Shown in pieces: positions 33,700 to 42,519 of a DNA stretch of 64,000 nucleotides. The translations under genes were made by a program, and so were the position numbers. Below the pieces are notes generated by a model. That model saw nothing but the letters and a program-made list of their open reading frames with translations, searched no databases and was not told the DNA's origin. Each line of letters opens with the position of its first letter. Position 1 is the stretch's first letter. The DNA is taken from NCBI RefSeq assembly GCF_016427565.1, contig NZ_JAELXT010000002.1, positions 1 to 64,000 on the forward strand, given 5' to 3'. Source of the DNA: Microvirga splendida (GTDB taxonomy: Bacteria; Pseudomonadota; Alphaproteobacteria; Rhizobiales; Beijerinckiaceae).

Positions 33700-35478
33700 T
33701 CAGCTCGCGAGTGCCAGGGTTGCGTCCTGCAGGAAGCCTGCACCGTTCATCACCGTTTCCTCAAGCCCCTTCGCGCCGACGGCGATGTTTTCGGCAAAGA
33801 AGCGGCAGAGCGCGATGCGGCCGGCATGCGCCGGATCGCCATCGCCCGCAGAGGCCTGCGCATTGGCAGCCAGCGCCATCTCGGCGAGCGCCGCGCCGCC
33901 CTGCGCGAGGGCGAAGAGTCGAAGATACGGCGACGCCCCGGCCAGCGCCTCGCCTTGCGCGTTTGAGGACAGGGACTGCAGCATGTGGCTCGTCGCCCGG
34001 TCCAGGCTCTCGACCGCATCGCGCAGGCGCGGCGCGGTCGCGCCGAAGGCCGGCGTGCTCTCCTTCAGCAGGCGCGCGACGGTGGCGCGCATGGCAGCGA
34101 TCTGCGCCCGCACGGTCTCGCCGCCGGAGAGCGGCAGCTTGCGGGTGACGAGGTCGATGGCCTGGATGCCGTTGGTGCCCTCGTAGATCGGCGCGATGCG
34201 CGCATCGCGGAAATGCTGCGCCGCGCCGGTCTCCTCGATGAAGCCCATGCCGCCATGCACCTGCACGCCGATGGAGGCCACCTCCATGCCGATATCGGTG
34301 GAGAAGGCCTTCGCCACCGGGGTCAGCAGCGAGGCGCGCTCATGCGCCTTCTTCCGTCGCGCAGGATCCTCCTCGAGATGCGCGCGGTCGATGGCTTCCG
34401 CGGTCATGTAGCAGATGGCGCGCGCGGCAGCGGTCAGTGCCTTCATGGTCAGCAGATTGCGCTGCACGTCCGGATGCACGGCGATGGGGCTCATGCCCTC
34501 GACCGCTCCAATGGCGCGACCCTGCTTGCGCTCGTTGGCGTAGCCGAGCGCCTGCTGGTAGGCGCGCTCGGCAATGGCCACGCCCTGCAGGCCGACCGCG
34601 AGGCGGGCGTTGTTCATCATCGTGAACATGCAATTGAGGCCGCGGTTTTCTTCTCCGACGAGCCAGCCGACCGCGCCGCCATTGTCGCCGAAGATCATGG
34701 TGCAGGTGGGCGAGGCATGGATGCCGAGCTTGTGCTCGATGGAATGGCAGCGCACGTCGTTGCGCGTGCCGTCAGGCAGGAACTTCGGCACGAGGAACAG
34801 CGAGATGCCGCGGGTGCCGGCCGGCGCATCCGGCAGGCGCGCGAGCACGAGATGAATGATGTTGTCGGTGAGGTCGTGCTCGCCGTAGGTGATGAAGATC
34901 TTTTGGCCGGTGACCTTGTACGTGCCGTCGCCCGCGGGCTCGGCGCGCGAGCGCAGGGCCGCGAGATCGGAGCCCGCGTGAGGCTCCGTGAGGTTCATGG
35001 TGGCGGTCCACTCGCCGGAGACGAGCTTTTCGAGGTAGCGGCCCTTAAGATCGTCGGAACCGTGCTGGACCAGCGCCTCGATGGCACCCATGGTGAGCAC
35101 GGGTCCGATCCCGAAGGCCATGGAGGCGGCGTTCCACATCTCGACGCAGGCCGAGTTGAGGAGCGTCGGCAGCCCCTGTCCGCCATATTCCACCGGACCT
35201 GGAAGCGCGTTCCACCCAGCTTCCGACCACGCCTTGTAGGCCTCCTTCCAGCCGGGGGCCGTGGTCACGACGCCGTCCTTGAGGACCGCGCCATGCTTGT
35301 CGCCCTCGCGGTTGAGGGGCGCGATGACGTCGTTGGCGAAGCGGCCCGCCTCGTCCAGGATCGTCTCGGCCAGATCGACGGACAGGTCGCCATAAACCCC
35401 GTCGGCCACGGCGCGGTCGAGGCCGGCCACGTGCCTCATGGTGAAGACGATGTCCGGCACGGGCGCGCGATAGGTCAT
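33700..35478 (-). CDS. acyl-CoA dehydrogenase (DmdC-like, with C-terminal domain)
   Basis: A 592-residue FAD enzyme of the long acyl-CoA dehydrogenase type, which has an extra C-terminal domain after the usual 380-residue core. Landmarks are MNLTEPHAGSDLAALRSRAE, GQKIFITYGEHDL, and YEGTNGIQAIDLVTRKLPL with the catalytic Glu. It resembles 3-methylmercaptopropionyl-CoA dehydrogenase (DmdC) in length and motifs; many paralogues act on other acyl-CoAs. Electrons would go through ETF to the ETF-QO encoded at 59.8 kb. It is in an operon with the SDR gene. Confidence 0.9.
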   Translation of the reverse strand: MTYRAPVPDIVFTMRHVAGLDRAVADGVYGDLSVDLAETILDEAGRFANDVIAPLNREGDKHGAVLKDGVVTTAPGWKEAYKAWSEAGWNALPGPVEYGGQGLPTLLNSACVEMWNAASMAFGIGPVLTMGAIEALVQHGSDDLKGRYLEKLVSGEWTATMNLTEPHAGSDLAALRSRAEPAGDGTYKVTGQKIFITYGEHDLTDNIIHLVLARLPDAPAGTRGISLFLVPKFLPDGTRNDVRCHSIEHKLGIHASPTCTMIFGDNGGAVGWLVGEENRGLNCMFTMMNNARLAVGLQGVAIAERAYQQALGYANERKQGRAIGAVEGMSPIAVHPDVQRNLLTMKALTAAARAICYMTAEAIDRAHLEEDPARRKKAHERASLLTPVAKAFSTDIGMEVASIGVQVHGGMGFIEETGAAQHFRDARIAPIYEGTNGIQAIDLVTRKLPLSGGETVRAQIAAMRATVARLLKESTPAFGATAPRLRDAVESLDRATSHMLQSLSSNAQGEALAGASPYLRLFALAQGGAALAEMALAANAQASAGDGDPAHAGRIALCRFFAENIAVGAKGLEETVMNGAGFLQDATLALAS

Positions 35479-35582
35479 GGCAATTCCTCTCAGCAGGATG
35501 GGCTTTTGATGTTGACGCGCTTCGGTGCGCCGTTAAACCCCCCAGGAAGTTCAATGCTCCCCGGGCGAAGGATAGTTTAGAC

Positions 35583-36572
35583 GTGAACGATCGCGGGTCA
35601 ATGCGCCAAACGCAGCGTCTGACGGCCAATGAGGCCGGCCTTGCAGACGCGGCGGAGATCCTGCGGCGGGGCGGGCTCGTGGCCTTCCCGACGGAAACGG
35701 TCTACGGCCTCGGCGCCGACGCCACGGATGCACAGGCCGTCGCCGGCATCTATGCCGCCAAGGAGCGCCCGAGCTTCAACCCGCTGATCTCCCACCTGGA
35801 CAGCTTCGAGTCCGCTCAAGAACAGGGCGTGTTCGACGAGACGGCCCGGCGCCTCGCCGAAGCCTTCTGGCCCGGGCCGCTGACCCTCGTGGTGCCGGTG
35901 GCGCCCGGCTGCACGATTTCGGACCTCGCCCGCGCCGGGCTCGACAGCGTGGGCCTGCGCGTGCCGGCCCATCCTCTCGCCCATGCGCTGCTGCAGAAGA
36001 TCGGCCGCCCGGTCGCCGCGCCCTCGGCCAACCGTTCGGGGCGCGTGAGCCCCACGGATGCGGATCATGTGCTGGGCGATCTCGACGGGCGCATCGATGC
36101 GGTGCTCGACGGGGGACCGTCGCAGGTCGGCGTCGAATCGACCATCGTGGCGTGCATCAGTGGCACGCCCCGCCTGCTGCGGCCTGGCGGCATTCCCCGT
36201 GAGGCTATCGAGACGCTGATCGGGATGAGGCTGGAGGGCGGGCCGGAAGGCGGCAAGAGCCCGCTCGCGCCAGGAATGCTGGCGTCGCATTACGCGCCCC
36301 GCGCAAAGGTGCGCCTGAATGCGGCACGCGTCGAGGCGGATGAAGCGGTCCTGCTGTTCGGTGAGAAGGCTCCGGTGGGCACCGAGACGGCGCGTATCGC
36401 CCTGAACCTCAGCAAAAACGGCGACCTCGTGGAGGCCGCCGCTCATCTGTTTTCCTATCTGAGGCAGCTCGACGCCTCGGGGGCCGCGACCATTGCCGTG
36501 AGCCCGATCCCGGAGACGGGCTTGGGCGAGGCCATCACCGACCGCCTGAGGCGCGCTGCGGCGGAGCGGTAG
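35583..36572 (+). CDS. L-threonylcarbamoyladenylate synthase (Sua5/YwlC)
   Basis: Makes threonylcarbamoyl-AMP from threonine, bicarbonate and ATP, the precursor of the t6A37 modification in ANN-decoding tRNAs. The 329-residue protein has an N-terminal YrdC domain with GGLVAFPTETVYGLGADA, KERPSFNPLISH and PSANRSGRVSPT, and a C-terminal Sua5 domain of about 120 residues, so it is the long form. GTG at 35583 with GAAGGA upstream is my start; ATG at 35601 is the alternative. It is divergent from the acyl-CoA dehydrogenase gene. Confidence 0.92.
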   Translation: MNDRGSMRQTQRLTANEAGLADAAEILRRGGLVAFPTETVYGLGADATDAQAVAGIYAAKERPSFNPLISHLDSFESAQEQGVFDETARRLAEAFWPGPLTLVVPVAPGCTISDLARAGLDSVGLRVPAHPLAHALLQKIGRPVAAPSANRSGRVSPTDADHVLGDLDGRIDAVLDGGPSQVGVESTIVACISGTPRLLRPGGIPREAIETLIGMRLEGGPEGGKSPLAPGMLASHYAPRAKVRLNAARVEADEAVLLFGEKAPVGTETARIALNLSKNGDLVEAAAHLFSYLRQLDASGAATIAVSPIPETGLGEAITDRLRRAAAER

Positions 36573-36602
36573 TTCGTTCCCACGGACATACTGAAACACA
36601 GC

Positions 36603-36694
36603 GTGTCATCACCGGCCTTGTGCCGGTGATCTCGACTGGAAGAGTGCCGAGCCTCACAGCATCGGGATGGCCGGGACAAGCCCGGCCATGACGT
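36603..36694. repeat. dispersed palindromic repeat, family B
   Basis: Starts GTGTCATCACCGGCCTTGTG and ends ACAAGCCCGGCCATGACG with two nested hairpins. It separates the convergent sua5-like and wrbA genes and could act as a terminator for both. Confidence 0.72.
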
Positions 36695-36706
36695 GAGAGA
36701 GAGGCC

Positions 36707-37309
36707 TTACTTCGCGGCCAGCTTCGCGGCGATCTGGGCCACGTGACGGCCCTGGAAGCGGGCGCCGTCGAGGTCGATCTCGGTCGGCTGGCGCGAGCCG
36801 TCTCCGCCGGCGATCGTGGAGGCGCCGTAGGGCGAGCCGCCGCGGATCTGGTCGACGCCCGACTGCCCTGCGAAGGAGTAAGGCAGGCCGACCAACACCA
36901 TGCCGTGGTGCAGGAGCACGGGCAGCGTGGTGAGGATGGTGGCTTCCTGACCGCCGTGCTGGGTGGCCGTGGAGGTGAAGACCGAGCCGACCTTGCCGAT
37001 GAGCGCGCCCTTAGCCCAGAGGGCGCCGGTCTGGTCGAGGAAGTTCTTCATCTGGGCCGTCATGGTGCCGTAGCGGGTCGGCGTGCCGAAGATGATGGCG
37101 TCGTATTCGGGCAGCTCCTCGACCGTGGCGATGGGCGCCTTCTGGTCGGTCTTGTAGTGAGCCGCCTGGGCCACGGCCTCGGGCACGAGCTCCGGCACGC
37201 GCTTCACCACGACCTCGGCGCCGGCCTCGCGGGCGCCTTCGGCCGCCGCATAGGCCATCTGCTCGATATGCCCCCAGGACGAATAATACAGAACCAGAAC
37301 CTTGGTCAT
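36707..37309 (-). CDS. wrbA: NAD(P)H:quinone oxidoreductase
   Basis: A 200-residue WrbA flavoprotein that reduces quinones by two electrons with NAD(P)H, avoiding semiquinone radicals. The FMN-binding start [19 protein letters not shown] is followed by [35 protein letters not shown] and [20 protein letters not shown], all diagnostic. The frame stays open far upstream, but only this Met fits the family. It is divergent from a LysR-type gene, which may control it, with an inverted repeat between them. Confidence 0.94.
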   Translation of the reverse strand: MTKVLVLYYSSWGHIEQMAYAAAEGAREAGAEVVVKRVPELVPEAVAQAAHYKTDQKAPIATVEELPEYDAIIFGTPTRYGTMTAQMKNFLDQTGALWAKGALIGKVGSVFTSTATQHGGQEATILTTLPVLLHHGMVLVGLPYSFAGQSGVDQIRGGSPYGASTIAGGDGSRQPTEIDLDGARFQGRHVAQIAAKLAAK

Positions 37310-37426
37310 TGGAACTCCGATGCATTGGATTGAGACGCAGGCCGGACCCTTCCCAAGCCCCTCTCGACGAGCGGCAGGACCCGCGCCGGTCTGCGATTGA
37401 TGACGCTCAGGAGGATAAGCTTTCTT

Positions 37427-37456
37427 CCCTGCAAAACCAGTGCTAGATATGCAGGG
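37427..37456. promoter_or_regulatory. inverted repeat, candidate LysR operator
   Basis: CCCTGCA (37427-37433) and TGCAGGG (37450-37456) form a perfect 7-base inverted repeat with 16 bases between, and the inside reads TGCA...TGCA, consistent with the T-N11-A type sites of LysR regulators. It sits 25 bases upstream of the LysR-family start, between that gene and wrbA, where a self-regulating LysR protein would bind. Confidence 0.45.
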
Positions 37457-37480
37457 GTTCTCTTGCGTGAATGCAAACCC

Positions 37481-38428
37481 ATGGCCAAACAGCAGCATCT
37501 CGACTGGGACGATTTCCGGCTCGTGAAGATCATCGCAGAGGCCAATGGCCTCGCCGGCGCCGCCGAGCGCCTCGGGGTCAATCATTCGACGGTGTTCCGA
37601 CGGCTCGGCCAGATGGAGGAGAGCCTCGGGGTCAAGCTCTTCGAGCGGCATCGGACCGGCTACGTGCTCACCACGGCCGGCGAGGAAATGATGGCGCTGG
37701 CCGAGCAGATGGACGAGAACGTCACCGCCTTCACCCGCAAGCTGGTGGGCCAGGCCGTCGCGCCCGCCGGTGAACTGCGCGTCACCACCAACGACACCCT
37801 GCTCGTCCACCTGCTGACGCCGATCTTCGCCCGCTTCATCACGGCATGCCCCGAGATGCGGCTCGACGTGGTTCTCGCCAACCAGGCCCTGAACCTGTCG
37901 AAGCGCGACGCGGACGTGGCGATCCGCGCGACCGACGACCCGCCCGAGACCCTGGTGGGACGGCGGGTGGCGACCATTGCCTGGGCGATCTATGGCCGGA
38001 AGGCGGACTTTCCCGATGTCCAGGGGCCGGAGGATGTCGCCCTGGCCGATCTCTTCGACCGGCACTGGGTTGCGCTGGGGGACAACCTGGCGACCCTGAA
38101 GGTCGCCCGCTTCGTGCGCGAGCACGTGGCTGCGGAGAACATCGTCTACAAGGTCAACACGGTGCTCGGCCTCTCCGAGGCGGTGGAGGCCGGAACGGGC
38201 ATCGGCCCCCTGCCCTGCTTCATCGCCGATGCGAGCCCCAACCTCGTGCGGCTGTCGGACATCGATGCGAATTTCGCGGCCGGCCTGTGGCTCCTCACCC
38301 ATCCGGACCTGCGCCAGTCCGCCCGGGTGCGGGCCTTCATGGACTTCATGGCCACCGAGATCGCCAAGCAGAAGAAGCGGATCGAAGGGGGCGGAGCCAA
38401 AGCCGCCGTGCTCAGCGAAGCGAGCTAA
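37481..38428 (+). CDS. LysR family transcriptional regulator
   Basis: A 315-residue LTTR. The N-terminal winged helix-turn-helix covers about residues 8-65 ([20 protein letters not shown] is the HTH), followed by a linker helix and a periplasmic-binding-like effector domain from about residue 95. I start at [16 protein letters not shown], which matches the usual LTTR beginning; a longer upstream frame adds nothing. It is divergent from wrbA and likely controls it; the inducer may be a quinone or electrophile. It ends four bases into the convergent oxidoreductase gene's stop. Confidence 0.92.
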   Translation: MAKQQHLDWDDFRLVKIIAEANGLAGAAERLGVNHSTVFRRLGQMEESLGVKLFERHRTGYVLTTAGEEMMALAEQMDENVTAFTRKLVGQAVAPAGELRVTTNDTLLVHLLTPIFARFITACPEMRLDVVLANQALNLSKRDADVAIRATDDPPETLVGRRVATIAWAIYGRKADFPDVQGPEDVALADLFDRHWVALGDNLATLKVARFVREHVAAENIVYKVNTVLGLSEAVEAGTGIGPLPCFIADASPNLVRLSDIDANFAAGLWLLTHPDLRQSARVRAFMDFMATEIAKQKKRIEGGGAKAAVLSEAS

Positions 38429-39411
38429 CCGATCTCCACCACCACCCGGCCCTTGATCCGCCCGGCCACGATCTCGCGGCCTGCCTCCAGCACCCCGTCG
38501 AGCGGGATCGTCGTGGTCATGGCGGCGAGCTTGTCGTGATCGAGCTCGCGGGCGATGCGGCTCCAGGCTTCCAGCCGCAGCGCCTTGGGGGCCATCACCG
38601 AATCGACGCCGAGCAGGGACACGTTGCGCAGGATGAAGGGCGCGACGGTGCTGGGCAGGTCCATCCCGCCCGCAAGCCCGCAGGCCGCGACGGCGCCGCC
38701 ATACTTCGTCATGGACAGGACATTGGCGAGCGTCGTGGACCCGACCGTGTCGACGCCCGCCGCCCAGCGCTCCTTGGCGAGCGGCTTTGCGGGACCGGCG
38801 AGTTCGCTGCGGTCGAGGATCTCGGACGCGCCGAGGCCCTTCAGGTAATCGGCTTCCTCGGGCCTCCCCGTGGAGGCGATCACGTGCCACCCCGCCTTGG
38901 CGAGGAGCGCCACCGCCACCGAGCCCACGCCGCCGACCGCGCCCGTGACGATGGCCGGACCGCGATCGGGATTCAGGCCGTGCCGCTCCAGGGCCATCAG
39001 GCAGAGCATCGCCGTATAGCCCGCCGTGCCGACCGCCATGGCCTGCTTGGCTGAAAGTCCTTCGGGCAGCGGGATGAGCCAGTCACCCTTCACGCGCACC
39101 TTCTCGGCATAGGCGCCCAGATGCGTCTCGCCCAGACCCCAGCCATTGAGCACGACGGCGTCGCCGGGCTTGAAATCGGAATTCGACGAGGCTTCCACCG
39201 TGCCCGCGAGATCGACGCCGGGGATCATCGGGAAGCGCCGCACCACCGGGGCCTTGCCGGTGAGCGCTAAGCCATCCTTGTAGTTCAGGGTCGAATGCGA
39301 GACGCGGACGGTCACGTCGCCGTCCATCAGATCCGCCTCGTCGAAGGCGCGGATGCCGACATTCTGACCGGCCTCCGTCTTGTCGATGACCATAGCCTTG
39401 AATGCGCTCAT
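38425..39411 (-). CDS. acuI: MDR-type oxidoreductase (acrylyl-CoA reductase family, AcuI/YhdH)
   Basis: A 328-residue zinc-independent medium-chain reductase. [19 protein letters not shown] at the start, [20 protein letters not shown], the cofactor motif [20 protein letters not shown] and [19 protein letters not shown] are characteristic of AcuI/YhdH, which reduce acryloyl-CoA to propionyl-CoA with NADPH. This detoxifies acryloyl-CoA formed from 3-hydroxypropionate or DMSP. A DmdC-like acyl-CoA dehydrogenase in the same window makes DMSP or thioether breakdown worth considering, but the genes are not linked in one operon. Confidence 0.85.
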   Translation of the reverse strand: MSAFKAMVIDKTEAGQNVGIRAFDEADLMDGDVTVRVSHSTLNYKDGLALTGKAPVVRRFPMIPGVDLAGTVEASSNSDFKPGDAVVLNGWGLGETHLGAYAEKVRVKGDWLIPLPEGLSAKQAMAVGTAGYTAMLCLMALERHGLNPDRGPAIVTGAVGGVGSVAVALLAKAGWHVIASTGRPEEADYLKGLGASEILDRSELAGPAKPLAKERWAAGVDTVGSTTLANVLSMTKYGGAVAACGLAGGMDLPSTVAPFILRNVSLLGVDSVMAPKALRLEAWSRIARELDHDKLAAMTTTIPLDGVLEAGREIVAGRIKGRVVVEIG

Positions 39412-39524
39412 GCCGATTCCTCCCCGCACCCATTTGTGGCGCGGCGGAGGATCAGGGCAAGCGCCGAGGAATCATCCCTTCGCAGCACTGAGGGGCTTCA
39501 GATGCCTCATAAAGCCAACCTGAG

Positions 39525-39622
39525 CCTCATCCTGAGGAGCGTAGCGTCTCGAAGGACGAGGCGTCTCCAGCATGCACTGGACGCTCCTTCGAGACGCCGC
39601 TGCGCGGGTCCCCAGGATGAGG
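39525..39622. repeat. dispersed palindromic repeat, family A (copy 4)
   Basis: Its first 46 bases are identical to those of copy 1 at 12653. The right end (GGGTCCCCAGGATGAGG) has decayed from the usual GGCTCCTCAGGATGAGG. It lies between the acrylyl-CoA reductase start and the MFS gene's stop. Confidence 0.88.
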
Positions 39623-39643
39623 TGGGTTGGTGGTTAGATGCTC

Positions 39644-40891
39644 TTATTCCGCCGGCTGCAGGGCCGGAGCGCGATCGACCGGCTGCTCCTTGATCGGCAG
39701 GTTGATCAGGGCCGACAGAAGGCCGAGCAGGACGGAGAGCCACCAGACCATGCTGTAATTGCCGTTGATCTCGTAGAGCAGGCCGCCGAGCCACACGCCG
39801 AGGAAGCCGCCGACTTGGTGCGAGAAAAACGCGAAGCCGTAGAGCATGGCCATGTAGCGCGTGCCGAACATCAGCATCACGAGGGAGGACGTGGGCGGCA
39901 CGGTGGAGAGCCACAGCAGCCCGATGGAGATGCCGAACAGGATCGACGTCACGGGCGTGGCCGGGATCAGGATGAAGGCGGCAATGGCCACCGAGCGGCC
40001 GAGATAGATCCAGGCGAGCAGCCAGCGCTTCGACATGCGGGTGGAAAGCCAGCCCGAGCCCAGGGAGCCCGCCGCATTGGCAAGGCCGATCACGGCGAGC
40101 GTCCAGCCGCCGACGGCGGCCGAGAGCCCCGCATCCTTCAGGTAGGCCGGCAGATGCACGGTGATGAAGGCGAGCTGGAAGCCACAGGTAAAGAAGCCGA
40201 GCACGAGCAGCACATAGGAGCGATGCTTGAAGGCCTCCGACAGGGCCTGGGCGATGGACTGGTTCGGAGCCGCCGCCGGCCCGGACTGCGCCGTATCGCC
40301 GGTGGGCCGGGTCGCAAGCGCCAGCGCCAGGGGCATGACGATGAGCACGCTACCGGCGAAGACCAGAAGGGTGTGCTGCCAGCCGAAGGACTCGATCAGC
40401 ACGTTGCCGATAGGCGGGAACAGGAACTGGCCGAAGGAGCCCGCCGCTGTGCCCGCCCCGAAGGCCATGGGGCGCCACTTCTCCGGCAGGATCTTGCCGA
40501 AGGCGCCGAGCACCAGGTTGAACGAGCAGCCGGAGAGGCCGAACCCGATGAGCACGCCGGCGCCGATATGCAGGACGCCGGGCGTGGTCGCATAGGCCAT
40601 GACCACGAGGCCAAGGGCATAGAGCAGAGCGCCCACGCAGAGCACCCGGAAGGCGCCGAACCGGTCCGCCACCGCGCCGGCGAAGGGCTGGCCGACGCCC
40701 CAGAGGAGGTTCTGGATCGCGATGGCGAAGCCGAAGGTGTCCCGGCCCCAGCCGTATTCCGTGATCATCGGAAGCTGGAACAGCCCCGCGGAGGCCCGGG
40801 GCCCGAACGTGATCAGGGCGATGAGGCAGCCGCAGACGACGATGATTTCCGGGGAGACGCGGGGGCGGACGGTCGATGCAGGCATGGGCAT
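39644..40891 (-). CDS. MFS transporter
   Basis: A 415-residue major facilitator with about twelve predicted membrane helices. The ITEYGWGRDTFGFAIAIQNL start and WGVGQPFAGAVADRFGAFRV, the loop motif between helices 2 and 3, are typical of the oxalate/formate antiporter-like and monocarboxylate MFS group. ARPTGDTAQSGPAAAPNQ marks the central cytoplasmic loop. Substrate is not predictable; organic acids are likely for this group. It is preceded by a small GCCCGA-G-TCGGGC hairpin at 40927-40939. Confidence 0.87.
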   Translation of the reverse strand: MPMPASTVRPRVSPEIIVVCGCLIALITFGPRASAGLFQLPMITEYGWGRDTFGFAIAIQNLLWGVGQPFAGAVADRFGAFRVLCVGALLYALGLVVMAYATTPGVLHIGAGVLIGFGLSGCSFNLVLGAFGKILPEKWRPMAFGAGTAAGSFGQFLFPPIGNVLIESFGWQHTLLVFAGSVLIVMPLALALATRPTGDTAQSGPAAAPNQSIAQALSEAFKHRSYVLLVLGFFTCGFQLAFITVHLPAYLKDAGLSAAVGGWTLAVIGLANAAGSLGSGWLSTRMSKRWLLAWIYLGRSVAIAAFILIPATPVTSILFGISIGLLWLSTVPPTSSLVMLMFGTRYMAMLYGFAFFSHQVGGFLGVWLGGLLYEINGNYSMVWWLSVLLGLLSALINLPIKEQPVDRAPALQPAE

Positions 40892-41017
40892 GGCCTCAAG
40901 GCACGAAACGGAGACGGCACCCTAGCCCGAGTCGGGCATCAGCAGAATTGAAAGTTTGTCGCGTTTGGTATGACGCTTTGTGATGGATGAGCGCTCGCCG
41001 ATCCTTCAGTCCAGGCT

Positions 41018-42430
41018 TCAGATGACGATGATATCGGCCGCAGTCATCTTGGCCTTGTTCGACAGTATGGCGATCTCGACCGCCCGGGCTTTTCCCGACC
41101 CATCGGCATCGTAGTACAGGATGCCTTTGGACTTGTTGTAGACGAGATAATCGTCCCCATCGCCGGCCTTGCTGCCAATCTCGAAGTGCTTGCTCTTCAG
41201 AGGCCCGCTTTTACCGATCTTCTTGAAGACGGAGTTCTCCAGGCGGATGGCGTCATAGCGGGCATTGAAGTCGGAGATCCGATCCAGGTTGGATGCCTTG
41301 CTGGGCTTGGTATTGAAGACGAACGCGTCGCTGCCGGTGCCACCGCTCAGGATGTCGTTTCCCACACCGCCCATGAGGATGTCGTTTCCGGAACCACCGT
41401 ACAGGCTGTCCTTTCCGCCATTGCCCTTGAGCGTATTGGCTGCGCCGTTGCCGGTGAGCTTGTCGTTGGAGCGACCGCCCGTGGCGTTCTCGATCACCAC
41501 GCCGTTCGCAATCGTGAAACCGCCGGCGACGCCCGACTCGCGGGAGACGAACCCTCCCGCGTTACGGTCGCCGGTCCGCAAGGTCGCGGCCCTCAGGTCG
41601 ATCTGCACACCGGCCGATGCATTGGCGGCCGTGATCGTGTCCGTCCCACCCGCATCCCAGAGACAGAACCACCCCTGTTCCTCGGTGAACAGGTTCCATG
41701 TCGGCAGGGTGTAGACGTTTTTCCCCGCACCCGTCGCCATGTTCTTTCCATACAGAGCCTGCAGGGCCGCGATATCGAAGGCGCCGAGCCCAGCCTGGTT
41801 GCCATAGGTGACGTCGTAGCCGGCCCGATCCCAGCCGGTATTGTACGACATGACCGTCCAGATCCCCTGGTTCAGGCCGTAGGTGCCGGTCGGAGACGCG
41901 TCGGTGACACCGGGGAACGTGGTTCCTCCCGCGTCCCCGCCATCGTGCGGATGCGCCAGTCCCAGGCCATGCCCCAGTTCATGCAGCACGGTGTTGAGGC
42001 CGTCGCCACCGAAATGCATGTTTCTCCATGAGGTGGTGGAGGGGTCGAAATATCCCCAGGCCTGGTCGCCGCTGGGCAGTTCGTGGATGCCGAGCGCGTC
42101 GCCGCCGATCGTCGTCTTCCACCAGACGATATCGGCCGCGCCTGCTGAACTGGCGAGCTCGAATCGGAGGCCGCAGACGCTCTCGTAGACGGCGGTTGCG
42201 TAGTCGAACACGTCCTTCTCAGCGGCGGTCCAGTTCTGCGCCTGGGCCGCACTGGTCAGGACCTCGCTCGACCCGTGGCGGGCGCTGGCTTCCGCGAAGT
42301 CGCCGCTCCGGCCGAAATAGACCTTGATCGGCTCAGCGGTCGTGTCCCAGGCCTTTCCACCCCAGATCAGGGAATCCACAAAGACATTCCCGTAGCCGGA
42401 GCCCGGCACAGCGTTTCGGATCGTCGCCAT
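41018..42430 (-). CDS. serralysin-like M10 metalloprotease with RTX repeats
   Basis: A 470-residue secreted metzincin. Zinc ligands are H150, H154 and H160 in HELGHGLGLAHP with catalytic E151; the Met-turn is VMSYN (M194). A serralysin C-terminal part follows from about residue 205, with RTX calcium-binding nonapeptides (GGSGNDILMGGVGNDILSGG) at about 315-365. There is no N-terminal signal peptide and the C-terminus ends in ADIIVI, which fits type I secretion. No ABC exporter, membrane-fusion protein or inhibitor gene is adjacent. The start has no strong ribosome binding site. Confidence 0.9.
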   Translation of the reverse strand: MATIRNAVPGSGYGNVFVDSLIWGGKAWDTTAEPIKVYFGRSGDFAEASARHGSSEVLTSAAQAQNWTAAEKDVFDYATAVYESVCGLRFELASSAGAADIVWWKTTIGGDALGIHELPSGDQAWGYFDPSTTSWRNMHFGGDGLNTVLHELGHGLGLAHPHDGGDAGGTTFPGVTDASPTGTYGLNQGIWTVMSYNTGWDRAGYDVTYGNQAGLGAFDIAALQALYGKNMATGAGKNVYTLPTWNLFTEEQGWFCLWDAGGTDTITAANASAGVQIDLRAATLRTGDRNAGGFVSRESGVAGGFTIANGVVIENATGGRSNDKLTGNGAANTLKGNGGKDSLYGGSGNDILMGGVGNDILSGGTGSDAFVFNTKPSKASNLDRISDFNARYDAIRLENSVFKKIGKSGPLKSKHFEIGSKAGDGDDYLVYNKSKGILYYDADGSGKARAVEIAILSNKAKMTAADIIVI

Positions 42431-42519
42431 TATTCACCCGTCTCGAGACCGCGAGCCTCAAGCCTTTACGACTCTCTGCCGTTTCTCCTAGTGCCGAAAC
42501 GCACAGGCGAGGGATTTTC

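Noticed and set aside
36707-38890. A single 727-codon reading joining wrbA with sequence antisense to the LysR gene
   Set aside because: Only the last 200 residues match WrbA and the true start with [11 protein letters not shown] lies at 37309; the rest is antisense to the LysR gene.
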